A DNA stretch of 64,000 nt from Blautia hominis (GCA_002270465.1 NQOF01000005.1:310001-374000); one strand, 5' to 3'; shown: positions 1 through 8,648, numbered from the stretch's first letter. A program made the numbers and translations. The notes: a model not told the origin generated them from the sequence alone.

Positions 1-2
1 CA

Positions 3-164
3 GACCATATTGTATGGTTTGAGGATGTGCGCAGTATCCTGGCCAAATTCCAGCTCGTAAAAGAATTCGGGTTTCCCAGAGTTGATTACTGGCAGCTCAT
101 GCGGTCTTTCCGCCAGAACTGGCTGCTCCTCTGTACAGAATTCTCCTTGTCAGACCCCTTTTAA
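3..164 (+). CDS. C-terminal end of a GH18 (YaaH/SleL-like) spore-type glycosidase, partial
   Basis: An open frame runs in from the left edge and stops at 162-164. The 53 visible residues contain HIVWFEDVRS, a DYWQLMR-like block and QNWLLL. This is the characteristic end of the GH18 domain in LysM-GH18 spore cortex and germination hydrolases such as YaaH and SleL, where WFED(A/V)RS lies in the last barrel strands. The N-terminus and the catalytic DxxDxDxE motif lie outside the window. The last 15 bp overlap the end of the convergent small gene on the minus strand. Identification rests on recalled family similarity. The frame is too short for an ATG-initiated ORF search to find. Confidence 0.72.
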   Translation, partial: DHIVWFEDVRSILAKFQLVKEFGFPRVDYWQLMRSFRQNWLLLCTEFSLSDPF

Positions 165-389
165 ACGATCACACAGATACTGGCGGGCTGCCTGGGCGTT
201 ATTAAAGTGCGGAGTTTTTTTGCCCAGTATATACCCTGCTGCCTCCTCCCACTCTTCCTGTGGATACTCTTGAGATGAAATCCTGCTCACTGCGTCATGG
301 ATCTTTATCCTGCTGATGCAGCCGTGCAGGTCCGACAGCATTGTTGTGCCGTTTTCTCTTGCCAGCCTGTCCAGTAATTTATCCTTCAA
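150..389 (-). CDS. hypothetical small protein next to the putative invertible switch
   Basis: A 79-residue charged protein that I do not recognise. The start is a TTG at 389, chosen because AAGGAGG sits 8 bp upstream. An in-frame ATG at 410 lies upstream of that Shine-Dalgarno and is unlikely. The protein is rich in K, R, E and D, has no membrane segment or signal peptide, and contains a central segment SDLHGCISRIKIHDAVSRIS. It is the first gene left of the inverted-repeat pair at 423-677, with only 33 bp between the left site and its start codon. A promoter inside the invertible segment would drive it in the opposite orientation. Function unknown. Confidence 0.6.
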   Translation of the reverse strand: MKDKLLDRLARENGTTMLSDLHGCISRIKIHDAVSRISSQEYPQEEWEEAAGYILGKKTPHFNNAQAARQYLCDRLKGV

Positions 390-422
390 ACTCCGCACCT
401 CCTTTTTCATTATCCTGTGAAG

Positions 423-446
423 ACTACATAATGATGGTTATGTGGT
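423..446. repeat. left dif-like recombination site
   Basis: Two 9-bp arms, ACTACATAA (423-431) and TTATGTGGT (438-446), flank a 6-bp spacer TGATGG. CATAA-N6-TTATG matches the core layout of Xer dif sites. The 23 bases 426-448 are an exact reverse complement of 652-674, so the two sites lie in opposite orientation, as defined by the asymmetric spacer. Confidence 0.7.
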
Positions 447-504
447 CACGATTCTGAGGATCAGACTTCTGTGCATCCCACAAAAGAAGATTTCATTAAA
501 AATA

Positions 505-565
505 GACACAGGAAGTAAACCGGCGCATGTATCAGGATGCCTCCGGTTTATTCTCTGTGTCTTTT
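505..565. terminator. bidirectional terminator inside the invertible segment
   Basis: GACACAG (505-511) pairs with CTGTGTC (555-561), and TAAACCGG (516-523) with CCGGTTTA (543-550). Between them is a weak 4-bp region with G-T pairs. TTTT follows on the plus strand and TATTTTT on the minus strand. It would insulate transcription in both directions whichever way the segment lies. Confidence 0.65.
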
Positions 566-588
566 CCCATGTTCTCCGGTATAAAATA

Positions 589-617
589 TTGTATTTTAAG
601 AGGAAGCATGATAAAAT
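589..617 (+). promoter_or_regulatory. promoter candidate inside the invertible segment
   Basis: TTGTAT (589-594), a 17-bp spacer, and TAAAAT (612-617). The -10 matches 5 of 6 and the -35 only 3 of 6. It points right, toward the 3' end of the recombinase gene, where the right dif-like hairpin plus T-tract would stop it. After inversion it would read into the gene at 150-389. Confidence 0.4.
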
Positions 618-653
618 TGCTATGTATTCAAGTTTAAAACATTTGTTTCTATG

Positions 654-682
654 ACCACATAACCATCATTATGTGGTTTTTT
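654..682 (+). repeat. right dif-like recombination site with T-tract
   Basis: Arms ACCACATAA (654-662) and TTATGTGGT (669-677) surround the spacer CCATCA. This site is fully palindromic outside the spacer, and the plus strand continues with TTTTTT, so it can also act as a plus-strand terminator. It touches the stop codon of the recombinase gene (681-683 on the minus strand). Confidence 0.7.
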
Positions 683-1559
683 ATATTCTCAACACAACAA
701 GCCCCATCTTGTCCACCTGTCTGGCATGTTCCGTACCGCTTTCCATGGTATAGATGCGGGTCGTGGTCACACTGGAATGTCCCAGCAGGTCTGCAAGCCT
801 GGATAGATCCTTTTCCATGCGGTAATAGGTCCTTGCAAATAAATGGCGCAGGTTATGAGGAAACACTTTTTCCGGCTCAACCCCTGCACTGCAGCACAGA
901 TTCTTCATGTCTCTCCATATATTTGAGCGGTCCAGCGGCCTCCCGTTTTTTGTACAAAAAATAACTCCTTTTCTGATCCCCTGCTCCCGGCAGTACACCT
1001 GCAGGGCACGGCTCAAGGCTCTTGGAAGGAAAATGGTACGTTTTTTCCCTTTACAATCCACAATCGCGCGTCCTGCTTTTACTGTCTCCAGTGTTACAAA
1101 CTGCAGCTCCGAGACCCGTATGCCTGTTGAACAGATCGTCTGCAGGATCAAGGCCAGACGGCGGTTCTGTTTCTGCTCAGCAGCGTTCACCAGCCGGATA
1201 TACTCCTCTCTTGACAGCTCTTTTTCCGGTTTCGTAAAGATCTCCCTCTGAATCTTCAGCGGTTTCACCCTGTACTGGGGATACCCGGCCCATTCAAGAA
1301 ACCCGTTTACTGCTGCCAGCATAGAATTCACACTGGCAGGCAGATAACTCTGTGTCAGTTTTTCCTTCCAGCACAGCAGGCTTTCCTTTGTAACTGTCTC
1401 CCCCTGAAGAAACATAAAGTATGACCTCAGGTCATGCACATATTTGACAATGGTATTCCTGCTCCTCTCTTCCCCTAAAAGGTAGTTCTCGTAGCCCTTT
1501 ACCAGACCGTCCTCATCCATCTGAAACGTTGCCGCCGCATTTCTGCACTCCATAATCAA
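681..1559 (-). CDS. tyrosine recombinase / integrase (Xer-like)
   Basis: A 292-residue site-specific recombinase with an N-terminal SAM-like DNA-binding domain (about residues 20-105) and a C-terminal catalytic domain. Catalytic residues are visible in order: R in STGIRVSEL, K in the KGKKR beta-hairpin, HxxR in HNLRHLF, H in LLGHSSVTTT, and Y in RIYTME. Length is typical of XerC/XerD-type enzymes, but the C-terminal tail is not that of canonical XerC/D. Its stop codon abuts one of two inverted dif-like sites, so the enzyme probably inverts the neighbouring 203-bp segment. A role as the chromosomal Xer enzyme cannot be excluded. Confidence 0.9.
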   Translation of the reverse strand: MIMECRNAAATFQMDEDGLVKGYENYLLGEERSRNTIVKYVHDLRSYFMFLQGETVTKESLLCWKEKLTQSYLPASVNSMLAAVNGFLEWAGYPQYRVKPLKIQREIFTKPEKELSREEYIRLVNAAEQKQNRRLALILQTICSTGIRVSELQFVTLETVKAGRAIVDCKGKKRTIFLPRALSRALQVYCREQGIRKGVIFCTKNGRPLDRSNIWRDMKNLCCSAGVEPEKVFPHNLRHLFARTYYRMEKDLSRLADLLGHSSVTTTRIYTMESGTEHARQVDKMGLVVLRI

Positions 1560-1718
1560 CCAGCCTTTCTGTCACATCCTGAACCTTGCATTTACTTCTG
1601 TCATCTGTTATTGTACCTAATATGTACATCCTATATACACAATACAACAAACCATCTTAAATGGTGCACGAATTCCTTTTTTGTTGTTGGAATGGTAAAT
1701 ACACCCGAAAGTTTTACA

Positions 1719-1727
1719 TGCTATAAT
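1719..1727 (+). promoter_or_regulatory. extended -10 promoter of the LytTR operon
   Basis: TGC followed by TATAAT (1722-1727) is an extended -10 element with a perfect hexamer. No good -35 is visible at 17 bp. It lies 34 bp upstream of the TTG start at 1761. An imperfect dyad ACCAT/ATGGT (1651-1665) further upstream could be a regulator site. Confidence 0.6.
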
Positions 1728-1760
1728 AATAGTGGAATTTTATGCCTGGAGGTGTTAAAC

Positions 1761-2477
1761 TTGAAAATTGCAATTGTAGATGATCAAGAAAAAGACAGAG
1801 ATGAGTTAAAGAATGTATTGATCCCCTATCTGAATACTTTGGATCTTGAAACGGATCTGTGTGAATATGAAAGCGCCGAAGATTTTCTTGGAGTTTTTGA
1901 AAAAGATGAATTTGATATATGCTTTATGGACATTTATTTAAAGAAAATGGATGGAATGACCGCCGCCAGACACCTTGCGGACCAAGACCCCAACTGTTTT
2001 ATCATCTTCCTGACAACCAGCCCTGACTATATGGCGGAAGGATATGATGTGCGGGCATGGCGGTATATCGTGAAGCCCCTGCAAAAAGACATGATCCATA
2101 AGATACTGGGACCGTGCCTAGAACAAATTGTGCTGTCACGGCGTTATCTTCATGTAAGATCGGACAGACAGGAGCTGGACATTCCCTATTCCAGAATTTA
2201 TTATATTATTACTTCATGCCGGAACACCATCATACATATGAGTGATATCCAGATCACCGTCTCTTCCAGAACCTCCTTCTCCGAGCTTACACAGCCGCTG
2301 CTGAAGGATTATCGGTTCTTTTGCTGTAACAGAGGCATTCTGGTAAATCTTACAAAGATAAAACGCATGGAGAAAGATACCCTCACCCTGCAAAACGGCG
2401 AACAGATACCGGTGAGCAGAAATAAGATAAGGGATACAAAGTCCGCGTTCCTGCAGGTTGCTTTTGAACGTGTTTAG
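1761..2477 (+). CDS. LytTR-family response regulator (AgrA/LytR type)
   Basis: A 238-residue two-component response regulator. The receiver domain spans about residues 1-118, with acidic D7-D8, phospho-acceptor D57 in CFMDIYL, T85/T86, and K105 in YIVKPL. A C-terminal LytTR DNA-binding domain (about 130-235) follows. The TTG start at 1761 is chosen because GGAGG lies 8 bp upstream and the receiver begins directly (KIAIVDD). Longer in-frame starts would add an unrelated N-terminus. It is first in a three-gene unit with a surface protein and a GHKL kinase, its expected partner. LytTR regulators in Firmicutes usually control surface, peptide or competence functions; the target here is unknown. 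Confidence 0.88.
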   Translation: MKIAIVDDQEKDRDELKNVLIPYLNTLDLETDLCEYESAEDFLGVFEKDEFDICFMDIYLKKMDGMTAARHLADQDPNCFIIFLTTSPDYMAEGYDVRAWRYIVKPLQKDMIHKILGPCLEQIVLSRRYLHVRSDRQELDIPYSRIYYIITSCRNTIIHMSDIQITVSSRTSFSELTQPLLKDYRFFCCNRGILVNLTKIKRMEKDTLTLQNGEQIPVSRNKIRDTKSAFLQVAFERV

Positions 2478-2486
2478 GAGAAACGT

Positions 2487-4445
2487 ATGAGAAAAAAACT
2501 TCTGGCTCTTTTAACCTTTATGTTCCTTACGGCAATAATGCATATGATCCCGGTGCAGGCCGGATCTGCAGATATCACTCTGCGTTCTTTTTCCCCTGAG
2601 GACGATTATGAAAACTTTATGGAATGTTCCGTCTTTTCAGGGGATGACCTCTCTGCCGTCATGGAGTCTGTTTCCAAGATGAGGGTTACCGCCTGCTCAG
2701 AGGATCCCTTTATCCTATCTTCAGACAAAATCTTTTTTCTGCAGATGGACTGGTATGCAGACGGACAGCCGCAAACCGAGTCTGCATACCATAATATCCA
2801 TTTTTCCATTGACACAAACGTGCCCGGCAGGTATGAGCTGACGGGAAAGATCATGGTACCGGATGGTTTCCGCCTTGCAGAAGGACTGCAGATTCCCACT
2901 GTACATGTCACCATCAATATACTTCCAACGGATGAAAAAAGAGAAATCGTCAATCTGGACGCTGTCACCCCTCTAAGCAGCCTGCTGAATCCGGAGATCG
3001 TATATAAGGACGATGAAAATTATATTTCCGACCTTCAGTCCTCAGCCTACAGCCAATGGCTGGGACTAACCTCTGATCTGACTCAGGCGGCCGTTCTTGA
3101 TATAAACTGGGACTTCAGTTCCGTGGACATCAGCCGCGAGGGAAGCTATCCGGTTACTTTAACCCTTACCATAAATGAGGAATATGAAGACTGTTATTAT
3201 ATTGCGGACGAAAATACCCGCTATACAAAAACTATATATGTCGTCCACAGAGAAAACTGGAACTTTTTCATAACCACCGTTTTTCCCGACTTCTTTGTTG
3301 CGGATCTTTCAAGAACACCGGCCATATGGAATGACCTTGAAGTTTACTATCTTGTAAGCGAAACCCCTCTTGCCGAGGATTCTATTACCTACGATCCATT
3401 TATCCCCTGTGATACCCCCGGCTTCGTCAGCCTGGTTCCCGGCAGTGTCAGGATCAACCGCAGCCAACTGCATTTGAATAAGTATTACTATTTCTATTTT
3501 AAAGCCGAGGGGAAATACAGCAGCAATATTATATGCATTCTGGATGATGGCACAAATGTGGAGTATTCGTCCATGGAAGGCAACCGGGACGGCGGAGATT
3601 CCACAGAGACGCCGGACACTCCCCAGATCAGCCAGCCGGCACCTCCCGTCCAAAACGGCAGCGGCACACCGCCTGCCGGTGAGGTTCCGCAGCAGCAGCC
3701 GGATGATGAGATGCCTGCAGATAACGTTCCGTCAAACCCTCCCGCCGGTACGACACAGGAAAAGCCGGAAGACAATACCGTAGAAGATGAAGCTGTGCCA
3801 GACAGTGATCCCCAAAGTGCGGATAACACAGAAACGGATCCGGAGGAATCCAAAGACAGTCCGGAGGAAACCACTTTAAAAGACAGCCGTAAGACCTCCG
3901 GTACCTCCTCTGCACTCCCCTCAGAAAAGGTGGAAAAAGGCGTCACTGAAATTTCCGGCTCCAGATTGTCCTATCTGTACCGTATATATGGGGATTACAT
4001 CCCCTTCACCGGTGAAAATATCACCCTAAAAATACCTGCCTCTTTTCTGAAGGATCTAGACATCCAGGAATCTGATATCCTGACTGTTGAGATCAAAGAA
4101 TCTGACAGCCTCTCCTTCCGTCTGCGCATCCTGGTAAACAACAAAGAAATATCACTTGAATCAGGTATAAAAGCCACCATGCGGATAAACGGACAGCCGC
4201 TGCCTGATACCTTGTATCTAGACGGTCAAAAAACAGATATTGTGATAACGGAAATAAACGGATACGCGTCTTTTGAAATACCGTCATGCGGGTTTTATGA
4301 GCTGAAATACCGGGAGAACGCGCCGCAAAAAAGTCTGCCCATAAGAAAGTCCGCCCCAGCCGCCCTGCTGCTGGCAGCGGCCGCTGTGGTGCCCGCTGTT
4401 TATATTCTGCGTTCCAAAAGAAAGCAGGTGAAAAACAAAATATGA
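2487..4445 (+). CDS. membrane-anchored extracellular protein between regulator and kinase
   Basis: A 652-residue protein of unknown family. Residues 1-26 look like a Sec signal peptide. A beta-rich ectodomain (about 30-370) follows, then a Pro/Glu/Thr/Ser-rich linker (about 375-490) typical of wall-spanning stalks, then a second beta-rich domain. A C-terminal membrane segment (AALLLAAAAVV region) precedes a basic tail. No LPxTG motif is seen. It starts 9 bp after the regulator gene and overlaps the kinase gene by 4 bp (ATGA), so the three are probably translationally coupled. It could be a co-sensor for the kinase or the system's main output. Confidence 0.75.
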   Translation: MRKKLLALLTFMFLTAIMHMIPVQAGSADITLRSFSPEDDYENFMECSVFSGDDLSAVMESVSKMRVTACSEDPFILSSDKIFFLQMDWYADGQPQTESAYHNIHFSIDTNVPGRYELTGKIMVPDGFRLAEGLQIPTVHVTINILPTDEKREIVNLDAVTPLSSLLNPEIVYKDDENYISDLQSSAYSQWLGLTSDLTQAAVLDINWDFSSVDISREGSYPVTLTLTINEEYEDCYYIADENTRYTKTIYVVHRENWNFFITTVFPDFFVADLSRTPAIWNDLEVYYLVSETPLAEDSITYDPFIPCDTPGFVSLVPGSVRINRSQLHLNKYYYFYFKAEGKYSSNIICILDDGTNVEYSSMEGNRDGGDSTETPDTPQISQPAPPVQNGSGTPPAGEVPQQQPDDEMPADNVPSNPPAGTTQEKPEDNTVEDEAVPDSDPQSADNTETDPEESKDSPEETTLKDSRKTSGTSSALPSEKVEKGVTEISGSRLSYLYRIYGDYIPFTGENITLKIPASFLKDLDIQESDILTVEIKESDSLSFRLRILVNNKEISLESGIKATMRINGQPLPDTLYLDGQKTDIVITEINGYASFEIPSCGFYELKYRENAPQKSLPIRKSAPAALLLAAAAVVPAVYILRSKRKQVKNKI

Positions 4446-6337
4446 GACTACATAAAAATCTGATACGGACCATGCTGCTCTTTTCCGCCAGTGTTATTTG
4501 TTTTTCTTTCGTCTTATTTTTTCTGTATAAACAAGACAACAAATACATAGACAACTGCCTCCAGCCAATCAGTGGAATTCTATGCCCTGACCGGGATTCC
4601 CTGGACGGGGATTTATTTTATCTTACAAACCAGTGGCAATTTTATCCCGGAGCCCTCCTTACTCCGGATGACTTTAAACAGGGTCTTCCGGAAACACCCA
4701 TGGAATTTATCACCATAGGAAAGTATAACGATTTTTCCCTGGGAGATAAAAACAGGTCCCCCTACGGGGAAGCCACTTATAGACTGTGTATAGAACTCCC
4801 ATCCGAAAGCAGAGTGTATTCTCTGTATCTGCCGGAGATCTTTTCCTCCTATCGGTTATATATCAACGGCACATTGCTTGCCGGCATGGGAAACCCGGAC
4901 ACCCGGGAGAGGGAAACCGGTATACAGACCGTCTCTTTCTCATCCCGGGGCCTGACGGAAATCGTGATCCAAACTGCCAATGCCAGCCACTTTTACAGCG
5001 GCATGACTTACCCGCCCATATTCGGCCCGGAAGAAAACGTATGGCAATACCAGTATGTCCGGCTGTTTCTGCACAGCGCCGTGATCATTCTGGTCTTTCT
5101 GCTGTGCATATTTTCTGCCTATTTTTTTCTGAAACTGCGCGATAAAAGGGCAGGACTTTTTTCACTCATGTCCCTGCTGGTTACTGTTTATATCTCTTAC
5201 CCGGTCTTCTACACATTTTTCAGTACGGAAAGATCCGTGTGGTATGGCATTGAACTTTTCACTACATACGCTATTTACTTTCTGTATGTTTATCTGCAGA
5301 ACATATTCTTAAACTGCCAGGCTAAGGGATACCGGGTATTTTCAGTCTTTGTGCTGCTTTTCAGCGGGGCGGCATTTGTATATGGTACCTTCGGGGGTTC
5401 TTCCGCAATGGTACACTGCGTCTTCTCATACTCTGTAACAGCCGTGAAGATCCTTGTGTCACTGTACCTGGCGGCCAATGTTGTATATGCCGGAGCCTGC
5501 GGGGAGGGTTTTTCCTCCTTTGTACCCATCCTGACGGGCATTGTCTGTATATCGCTCTGGGCTGACAGGCTCTTTCCCCTTTACGAACCAAAGTACGGAG
5601 GATTTTTCCCTGAATACTGCAGCCTTATTGCCGTCACATCCGGTGCCTTCTTCCTCTGGTCACAGCTTGCGGACGCCTACAGGCTGAACCGTTTTTATGA
5701 GGAGGAGAAGAAGCGGCTGTCCACACAGGTTGCGGTCCAGAAGGTGCACTACAGTGAGCTGACCGAAAAGATAGCAGAATCTGCAAGACAGAGGCACGAT
5801 ATGCGCCATCATCTGCGCACTTTGTATCAGTTTCTGGAAAACGGGGAATCGGAACAGGCTATGCGCTATCTGTCAAGCTGTGAGATCAGCCAGGCAGCCG
5901 CCCGCAGGGAGACATGCTGCGCCCATCCCATCGCGGATGCTCTGCTCCAGTATTATAAAGGCCAGTGCAGTGAGCATCATATTACCTTTCACGCCACGCT
6001 GGAAATGCCTGCGGATCTTCAGATTGAAGATGCTGATATCTCCATCCTCTTCGGAAACCTCCTGGAAAATGCCTATGAGGCCTGCATGGAATACCGGGGA
6101 CAGCATCCCTCCATAAAAATACGGGGAAAATACAGGGAGGCAGGCTTGCTGGTCCGCTTTGAAAACACATTCTCCAATCCCCTGAAAGAGAAGAACGGAA
6201 CCTTCCAGTCCACCAAACATGACGGTCCGGGAATCGGAACGGAGTCTGTAAAAAAAGTGGTCCAGCAGTACCAGGGGACTGTGGAATTTGCAAAGGAAGG
6301 GCATATCTTTCAGGTTTCCATTATATTGCCCTTATAA
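4442..6337 (+). CDS. GHKL-family sensor histidine kinase, 7TMR-DISM-like
   Basis: A 631-residue sensor kinase. An N-terminal membrane segment (about 10-28) leads into an extracellular beta-sandwich-like domain (about 60-200). Roughly seven hydrophobic segments (about 205-410) follow, then a coiled linker and a GHKL kinase core. The phospho-acceptor region is RQRHDMRHH (His near 452), the N box is NLLENAYEAC (near 538), and a G box GPGIGTESVKK lies near 595. This layout resembles 7TMR-DISM sensors joined to AgrC/LytS-type kinase ends. It is the probable partner of the LytTR regulator. A hairpin terminator lies directly downstream. Confidence 0.87.
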   Translation: MRLHKNLIRTMLLFSASVICFSFVLFFLYKQDNKYIDNCLQPISGILCPDRDSLDGDLFYLTNQWQFYPGALLTPDDFKQGLPETPMEFITIGKYNDFSLGDKNRSPYGEATYRLCIELPSESRVYSLYLPEIFSSYRLYINGTLLAGMGNPDTRERETGIQTVSFSSRGLTEIVIQTANASHFYSGMTYPPIFGPEENVWQYQYVRLFLHSAVIILVFLLCIFSAYFFLKLRDKRAGLFSLMSLLVTVYISYPVFYTFFSTERSVWYGIELFTTYAIYFLYVYLQNIFLNCQAKGYRVFSVFVLLFSGAAFVYGTFGGSSAMVHCVFSYSVTAVKILVSLYLAANVVYAGACGEGFSSFVPILTGIVCISLWADRLFPLYEPKYGGFFPEYCSLIAVTSGAFFLWSQLADAYRLNRFYEEEKKRLSTQVAVQKVHYSELTEKIAESARQRHDMRHHLRTLYQFLENGESEQAMRYLSSCEISQAAARRETCCAHPIADALLQYYKGQCSEHHITFHATLEMPADLQIEDADISILFGNLLENAYEACMEYRGQHPSIKIRGKYREAGLLVRFENTFSNPLKEKNGTFQSTKHDGPGIGTESVKKVVQQYQGTVEFAKEGHIFQVSIILPL

Positions 6338-6340
6338 GAA

Positions 6341-6375
6341 AGCAGACGGCTGTTTTCGCAACTATGCCGTCTGCT
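6341..6375. terminator. bidirectional terminator between kinase and GH31 genes
   Basis: AGCAGACGGC (6341-6350) pairs perfectly with GCCGTCTGCT (6366-6375). T-rich sequence follows on both strands. It sits between two convergent genes. Confidence 0.75.
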
Positions 6376-6380
6376 TCTAT

Positions 6381-8636
6381 CTATTCTTCAAGTACAACTT
6401 TCAATTTTTCTTCTCCGAGAACTTCACAGGTAAAATTCCTGCATCTTCCTTCTGCCCTTAACTTAATGGTCCCGCCTGCCCTGTTTGCTCTTACCTTCAT
6501 AACTGTGGACCCTTTTACATCTGTGACAAAAACTTCCTCTTCACAACCATCATCCGGAAAGTAGAGAAGCAGCTTTACCCCATCTGCATAGTCATAATCC
6601 GGCCTTTGGCAGTTCGCTCCCACAGGCACGATACTGCCGGAGCGGACTAAGAGAGGAAGCGTAAAGTAATCATAGGTCTCTTTCTGCCAGCCTCCTCCCA
6701 TGTAGGAATTCCCTGTCAGCAGATTCACCCAGTTTCCTTTCGGAAGATAATATTCAACCTCCCCGGATTCCTTGAACACAGGGGCCACCAGGAGTGAATC
6801 GCCAAGCATATACTGCTTGTCCAGCGTTTCACAGCAGCGGTCTCCCGGAAACTCCAGAAACATGGGCCGCATGAGGGGAATACCCTCCTCATGGGTTTTC
6901 ACTGCCTGTCTGTAGAGATATGGCATCAGAGCACACTTTAACTTTACAAATCTTCGCAGGACGTCGCACGCCTCCCGGTCAAATATCCAGGGCACGCGGT
7001 AGGTGGAGGAACCGTGCAGACGGCTGTGGGAACTTAAAAGCCCAAACTGACACCAGCGTTTATAGATGTCCGCGGATGCTGTACTTTCAAATCCGCTTAT
7101 GTCATGGCTCCAAAATCCAAAACCGGCACACGCAAGAGAAAGGCCGCTGCGGATCGTCTCAGCCATGGACGCATAGGAAGCGGAACAGTCACCTCCCCAA
7201 TGTACAGGAAATTTCTGCCCTCCCACCGTGGCAGAGCGGGCAAAAAGAACAGCTTCCCCTTCCCCCCTTTCCCTCTGCAGCAGTTCAAATGCCGCTTTGT
7301 TATATAAGTAGGTATAGTAATTGTGCATTTTCACCGGGTCGGAACCATCATAATATGCTATATCCCTGACAGGTATCCGCTCACCAAAATCCGTTTTAAA
7401 GCAGTCCACCCCCATATCCAGCAGCCCTTTAAGCTTGTTCTGATACCAAACCTCTGCCCTCGGATTTGTAAAATCCACGATCCCCATACCAGCCTGCCAC
7501 ATATCGGTCTGCCATACATCTCCGTTCTTCTTTTTCAGCAGATACCCCTCTTTTAAAGCCTCCTGAAAGAGTGGGGACTTTTGGCCGATATACGGGTTAA
7601 TCCACACGCATATTTTAAGCCCCCTTTTATGATAACGGTCAAGCATCCCTTTGGGGTCGGGGAATGTGGCCGGATCCCAGGTAAAGTTACACCATTCATA
7701 GGCCTCCATCCAGTAACAGTCAAAATGAAATACATGAAGGGGAATATCCCAGTCTGCCATTCCCTGAATAAAACTGCCGGTTGTCTCCTCATCATAATCT
7801 GTTGTAAAGGACGTGGTAAGCCAGAGGCCAAAGGACCAGGCCGGCAAAAGTGCAGGCTTACCCGTCAGCTCTGTATACAGGGATACCGTGCCTTTGGGCG
7901 TATGCCCGTTTATGATGTAATAGGCAAGTCTCTCCCCCTCAACCGAAAACTGTACTCTTTCCACCTTTTCACTGGCTATCTCATAAGAGGCATCTCCCTC
8001 CTCGTCAAGAAGTACCCCGTATCCCTTGTTTGACAAATAAAAGGGGATATTTTTATAGGTGATGTCACTGGCGGTTCCGCCGTCCTCATTCCACATCTCC
8101 ACACTCTGCCCGTTTTTTACAAAGGGGGTATAGCGTTCTCCCAGGCCATAGATGTATTCATCCACATCCAGGGCCAGCTGTTCCGTCATATATACCCTGC
8201 CGTCTCTTTCCTGTTTCATGTATGCCATGTTTCTGAAACCGGTATTGGTCAGTTCCCTGTCCCCGTCCAGAAAACGGATCCCCCAGGAATCCGGCCTTTT
8301 GTCCACAACTGCCTTTGTATTCCCGCTCTGAAAACTTAGGGTATCTTCATCCTCCTCTATGACAACATGAGGGGAACACCGGACTGTTTCCGCAAATGGA
8401 CCCTTGGATGCCGTCCCCTCAAAATGCGTAACTGTGACTTTAATGACATCTTCCATGGGACTGGTCAGGCGAATGGTCAGCATCCCAAGGTTCAGGCAGT
8501 CCCCTCTGTCCGCAATATGCCTTCCGGGTGCATAGAGGACCAGCTCTTTATCTTTCACTTTATGGGAGGAATATTCTGCCGCATAAAGCGGTGTGATTCC
8601 CTTTTTCACACACCAGTATCCATCTGTAAATTTCAT
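6381..8636 (-). CDS. yicI: GH31 alpha-xylosidase (YicI-like)
   Basis: A 751-residue retaining alpha-glycosidase very close to E. coli YicI across its catalytic barrel. Blocks seen include LWLTTSFTTDYDEE, HVFHFDCYWM, KICVWINPYIGQKSP and FGFWSHDISGFE. The nucleophile is D416 in DCFKTDFGER and the acid/base D483 in HWGGDC, essentially the YicI positions. No signal peptide is present, so it acts in the cytoplasm, removing alpha-linked xylose (or possibly glucose) from imported oligosaccharides. It is the last gene of an operon with a sulfatase, its maturase and a sugar ABC transporter. The start has AAAGGAG upstream. Confidence 0.92.
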   Translation of the reverse strand: MKFTDGYWCVKKGITPLYAAEYSSHKVKDKELVLYAPGRHIADRGDCLNLGMLTIRLTSPMEDVIKVTVTHFEGTASKGPFAETVRCSPHVVIEEDEDTLSFQSGNTKAVVDKRPDSWGIRFLDGDRELTNTGFRNMAYMKQERDGRVYMTEQLALDVDEYIYGLGERYTPFVKNGQSVEMWNEDGGTASDITYKNIPFYLSNKGYGVLLDEEGDASYEIASEKVERVQFSVEGERLAYYIINGHTPKGTVSLYTELTGKPALLPAWSFGLWLTTSFTTDYDEETTGSFIQGMADWDIPLHVFHFDCYWMEAYEWCNFTWDPATFPDPKGMLDRYHKRGLKICVWINPYIGQKSPLFQEALKEGYLLKKKNGDVWQTDMWQAGMGIVDFTNPRAEVWYQNKLKGLLDMGVDCFKTDFGERIPVRDIAYYDGSDPVKMHNYYTYLYNKAAFELLQRERGEGEAVLFARSATVGGQKFPVHWGGDCSASYASMAETIRSGLSLACAGFGFWSHDISGFESTASADIYKRWCQFGLLSSHSRLHGSSTYRVPWIFDREACDVLRRFVKLKCALMPYLYRQAVKTHEEGIPLMRPMFLEFPGDRCCETLDKQYMLGDSLLVAPVFKESGEVEYYLPKGNWVNLLTGNSYMGGGWQKETYDYFTLPLLVRSGSIVPVGANCQRPDYDYADGVKLLLYFPDDGCEEEVFVTDVKGSTVMKVRANRAGGTIKLRAEGRCRNFTCEVLGEEKLKVVLEE

Positions 8637-8648
8637 ATGCAGTCTCCT

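Larger units (their letters stand above)
449..651. other. putative invertible DNA segment
   Basis: 203 bp enclosed by perfect 23-bp inverted repeats whose right copy abuts the stop codon of a tyrosine recombinase gene. The segment holds a bidirectional hairpin terminator (505-565) and one outward-facing promoter candidate (589-617) now pointing right. Inversion would turn that promoter toward the small minus-strand gene at 150-389. The 70-codon open frame across the segment lacks a ribosome binding site and is probably not a gene. Site structure is seen directly; inversion is inferred. Confidence 0.6.

Noticed and set aside
442-654. 70-codon open frame across the invertible segment
   Set aside because: It begins inside the recombination site, crosses the terminator hairpin, and lacks a ribosome site.
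3494-3946. 150-codon minus-strand frame opposite the surface protein linker
   Set aside because: Ser/Gly-rich composition is the complement of the Pro/Glu linker repeat; not a gene.
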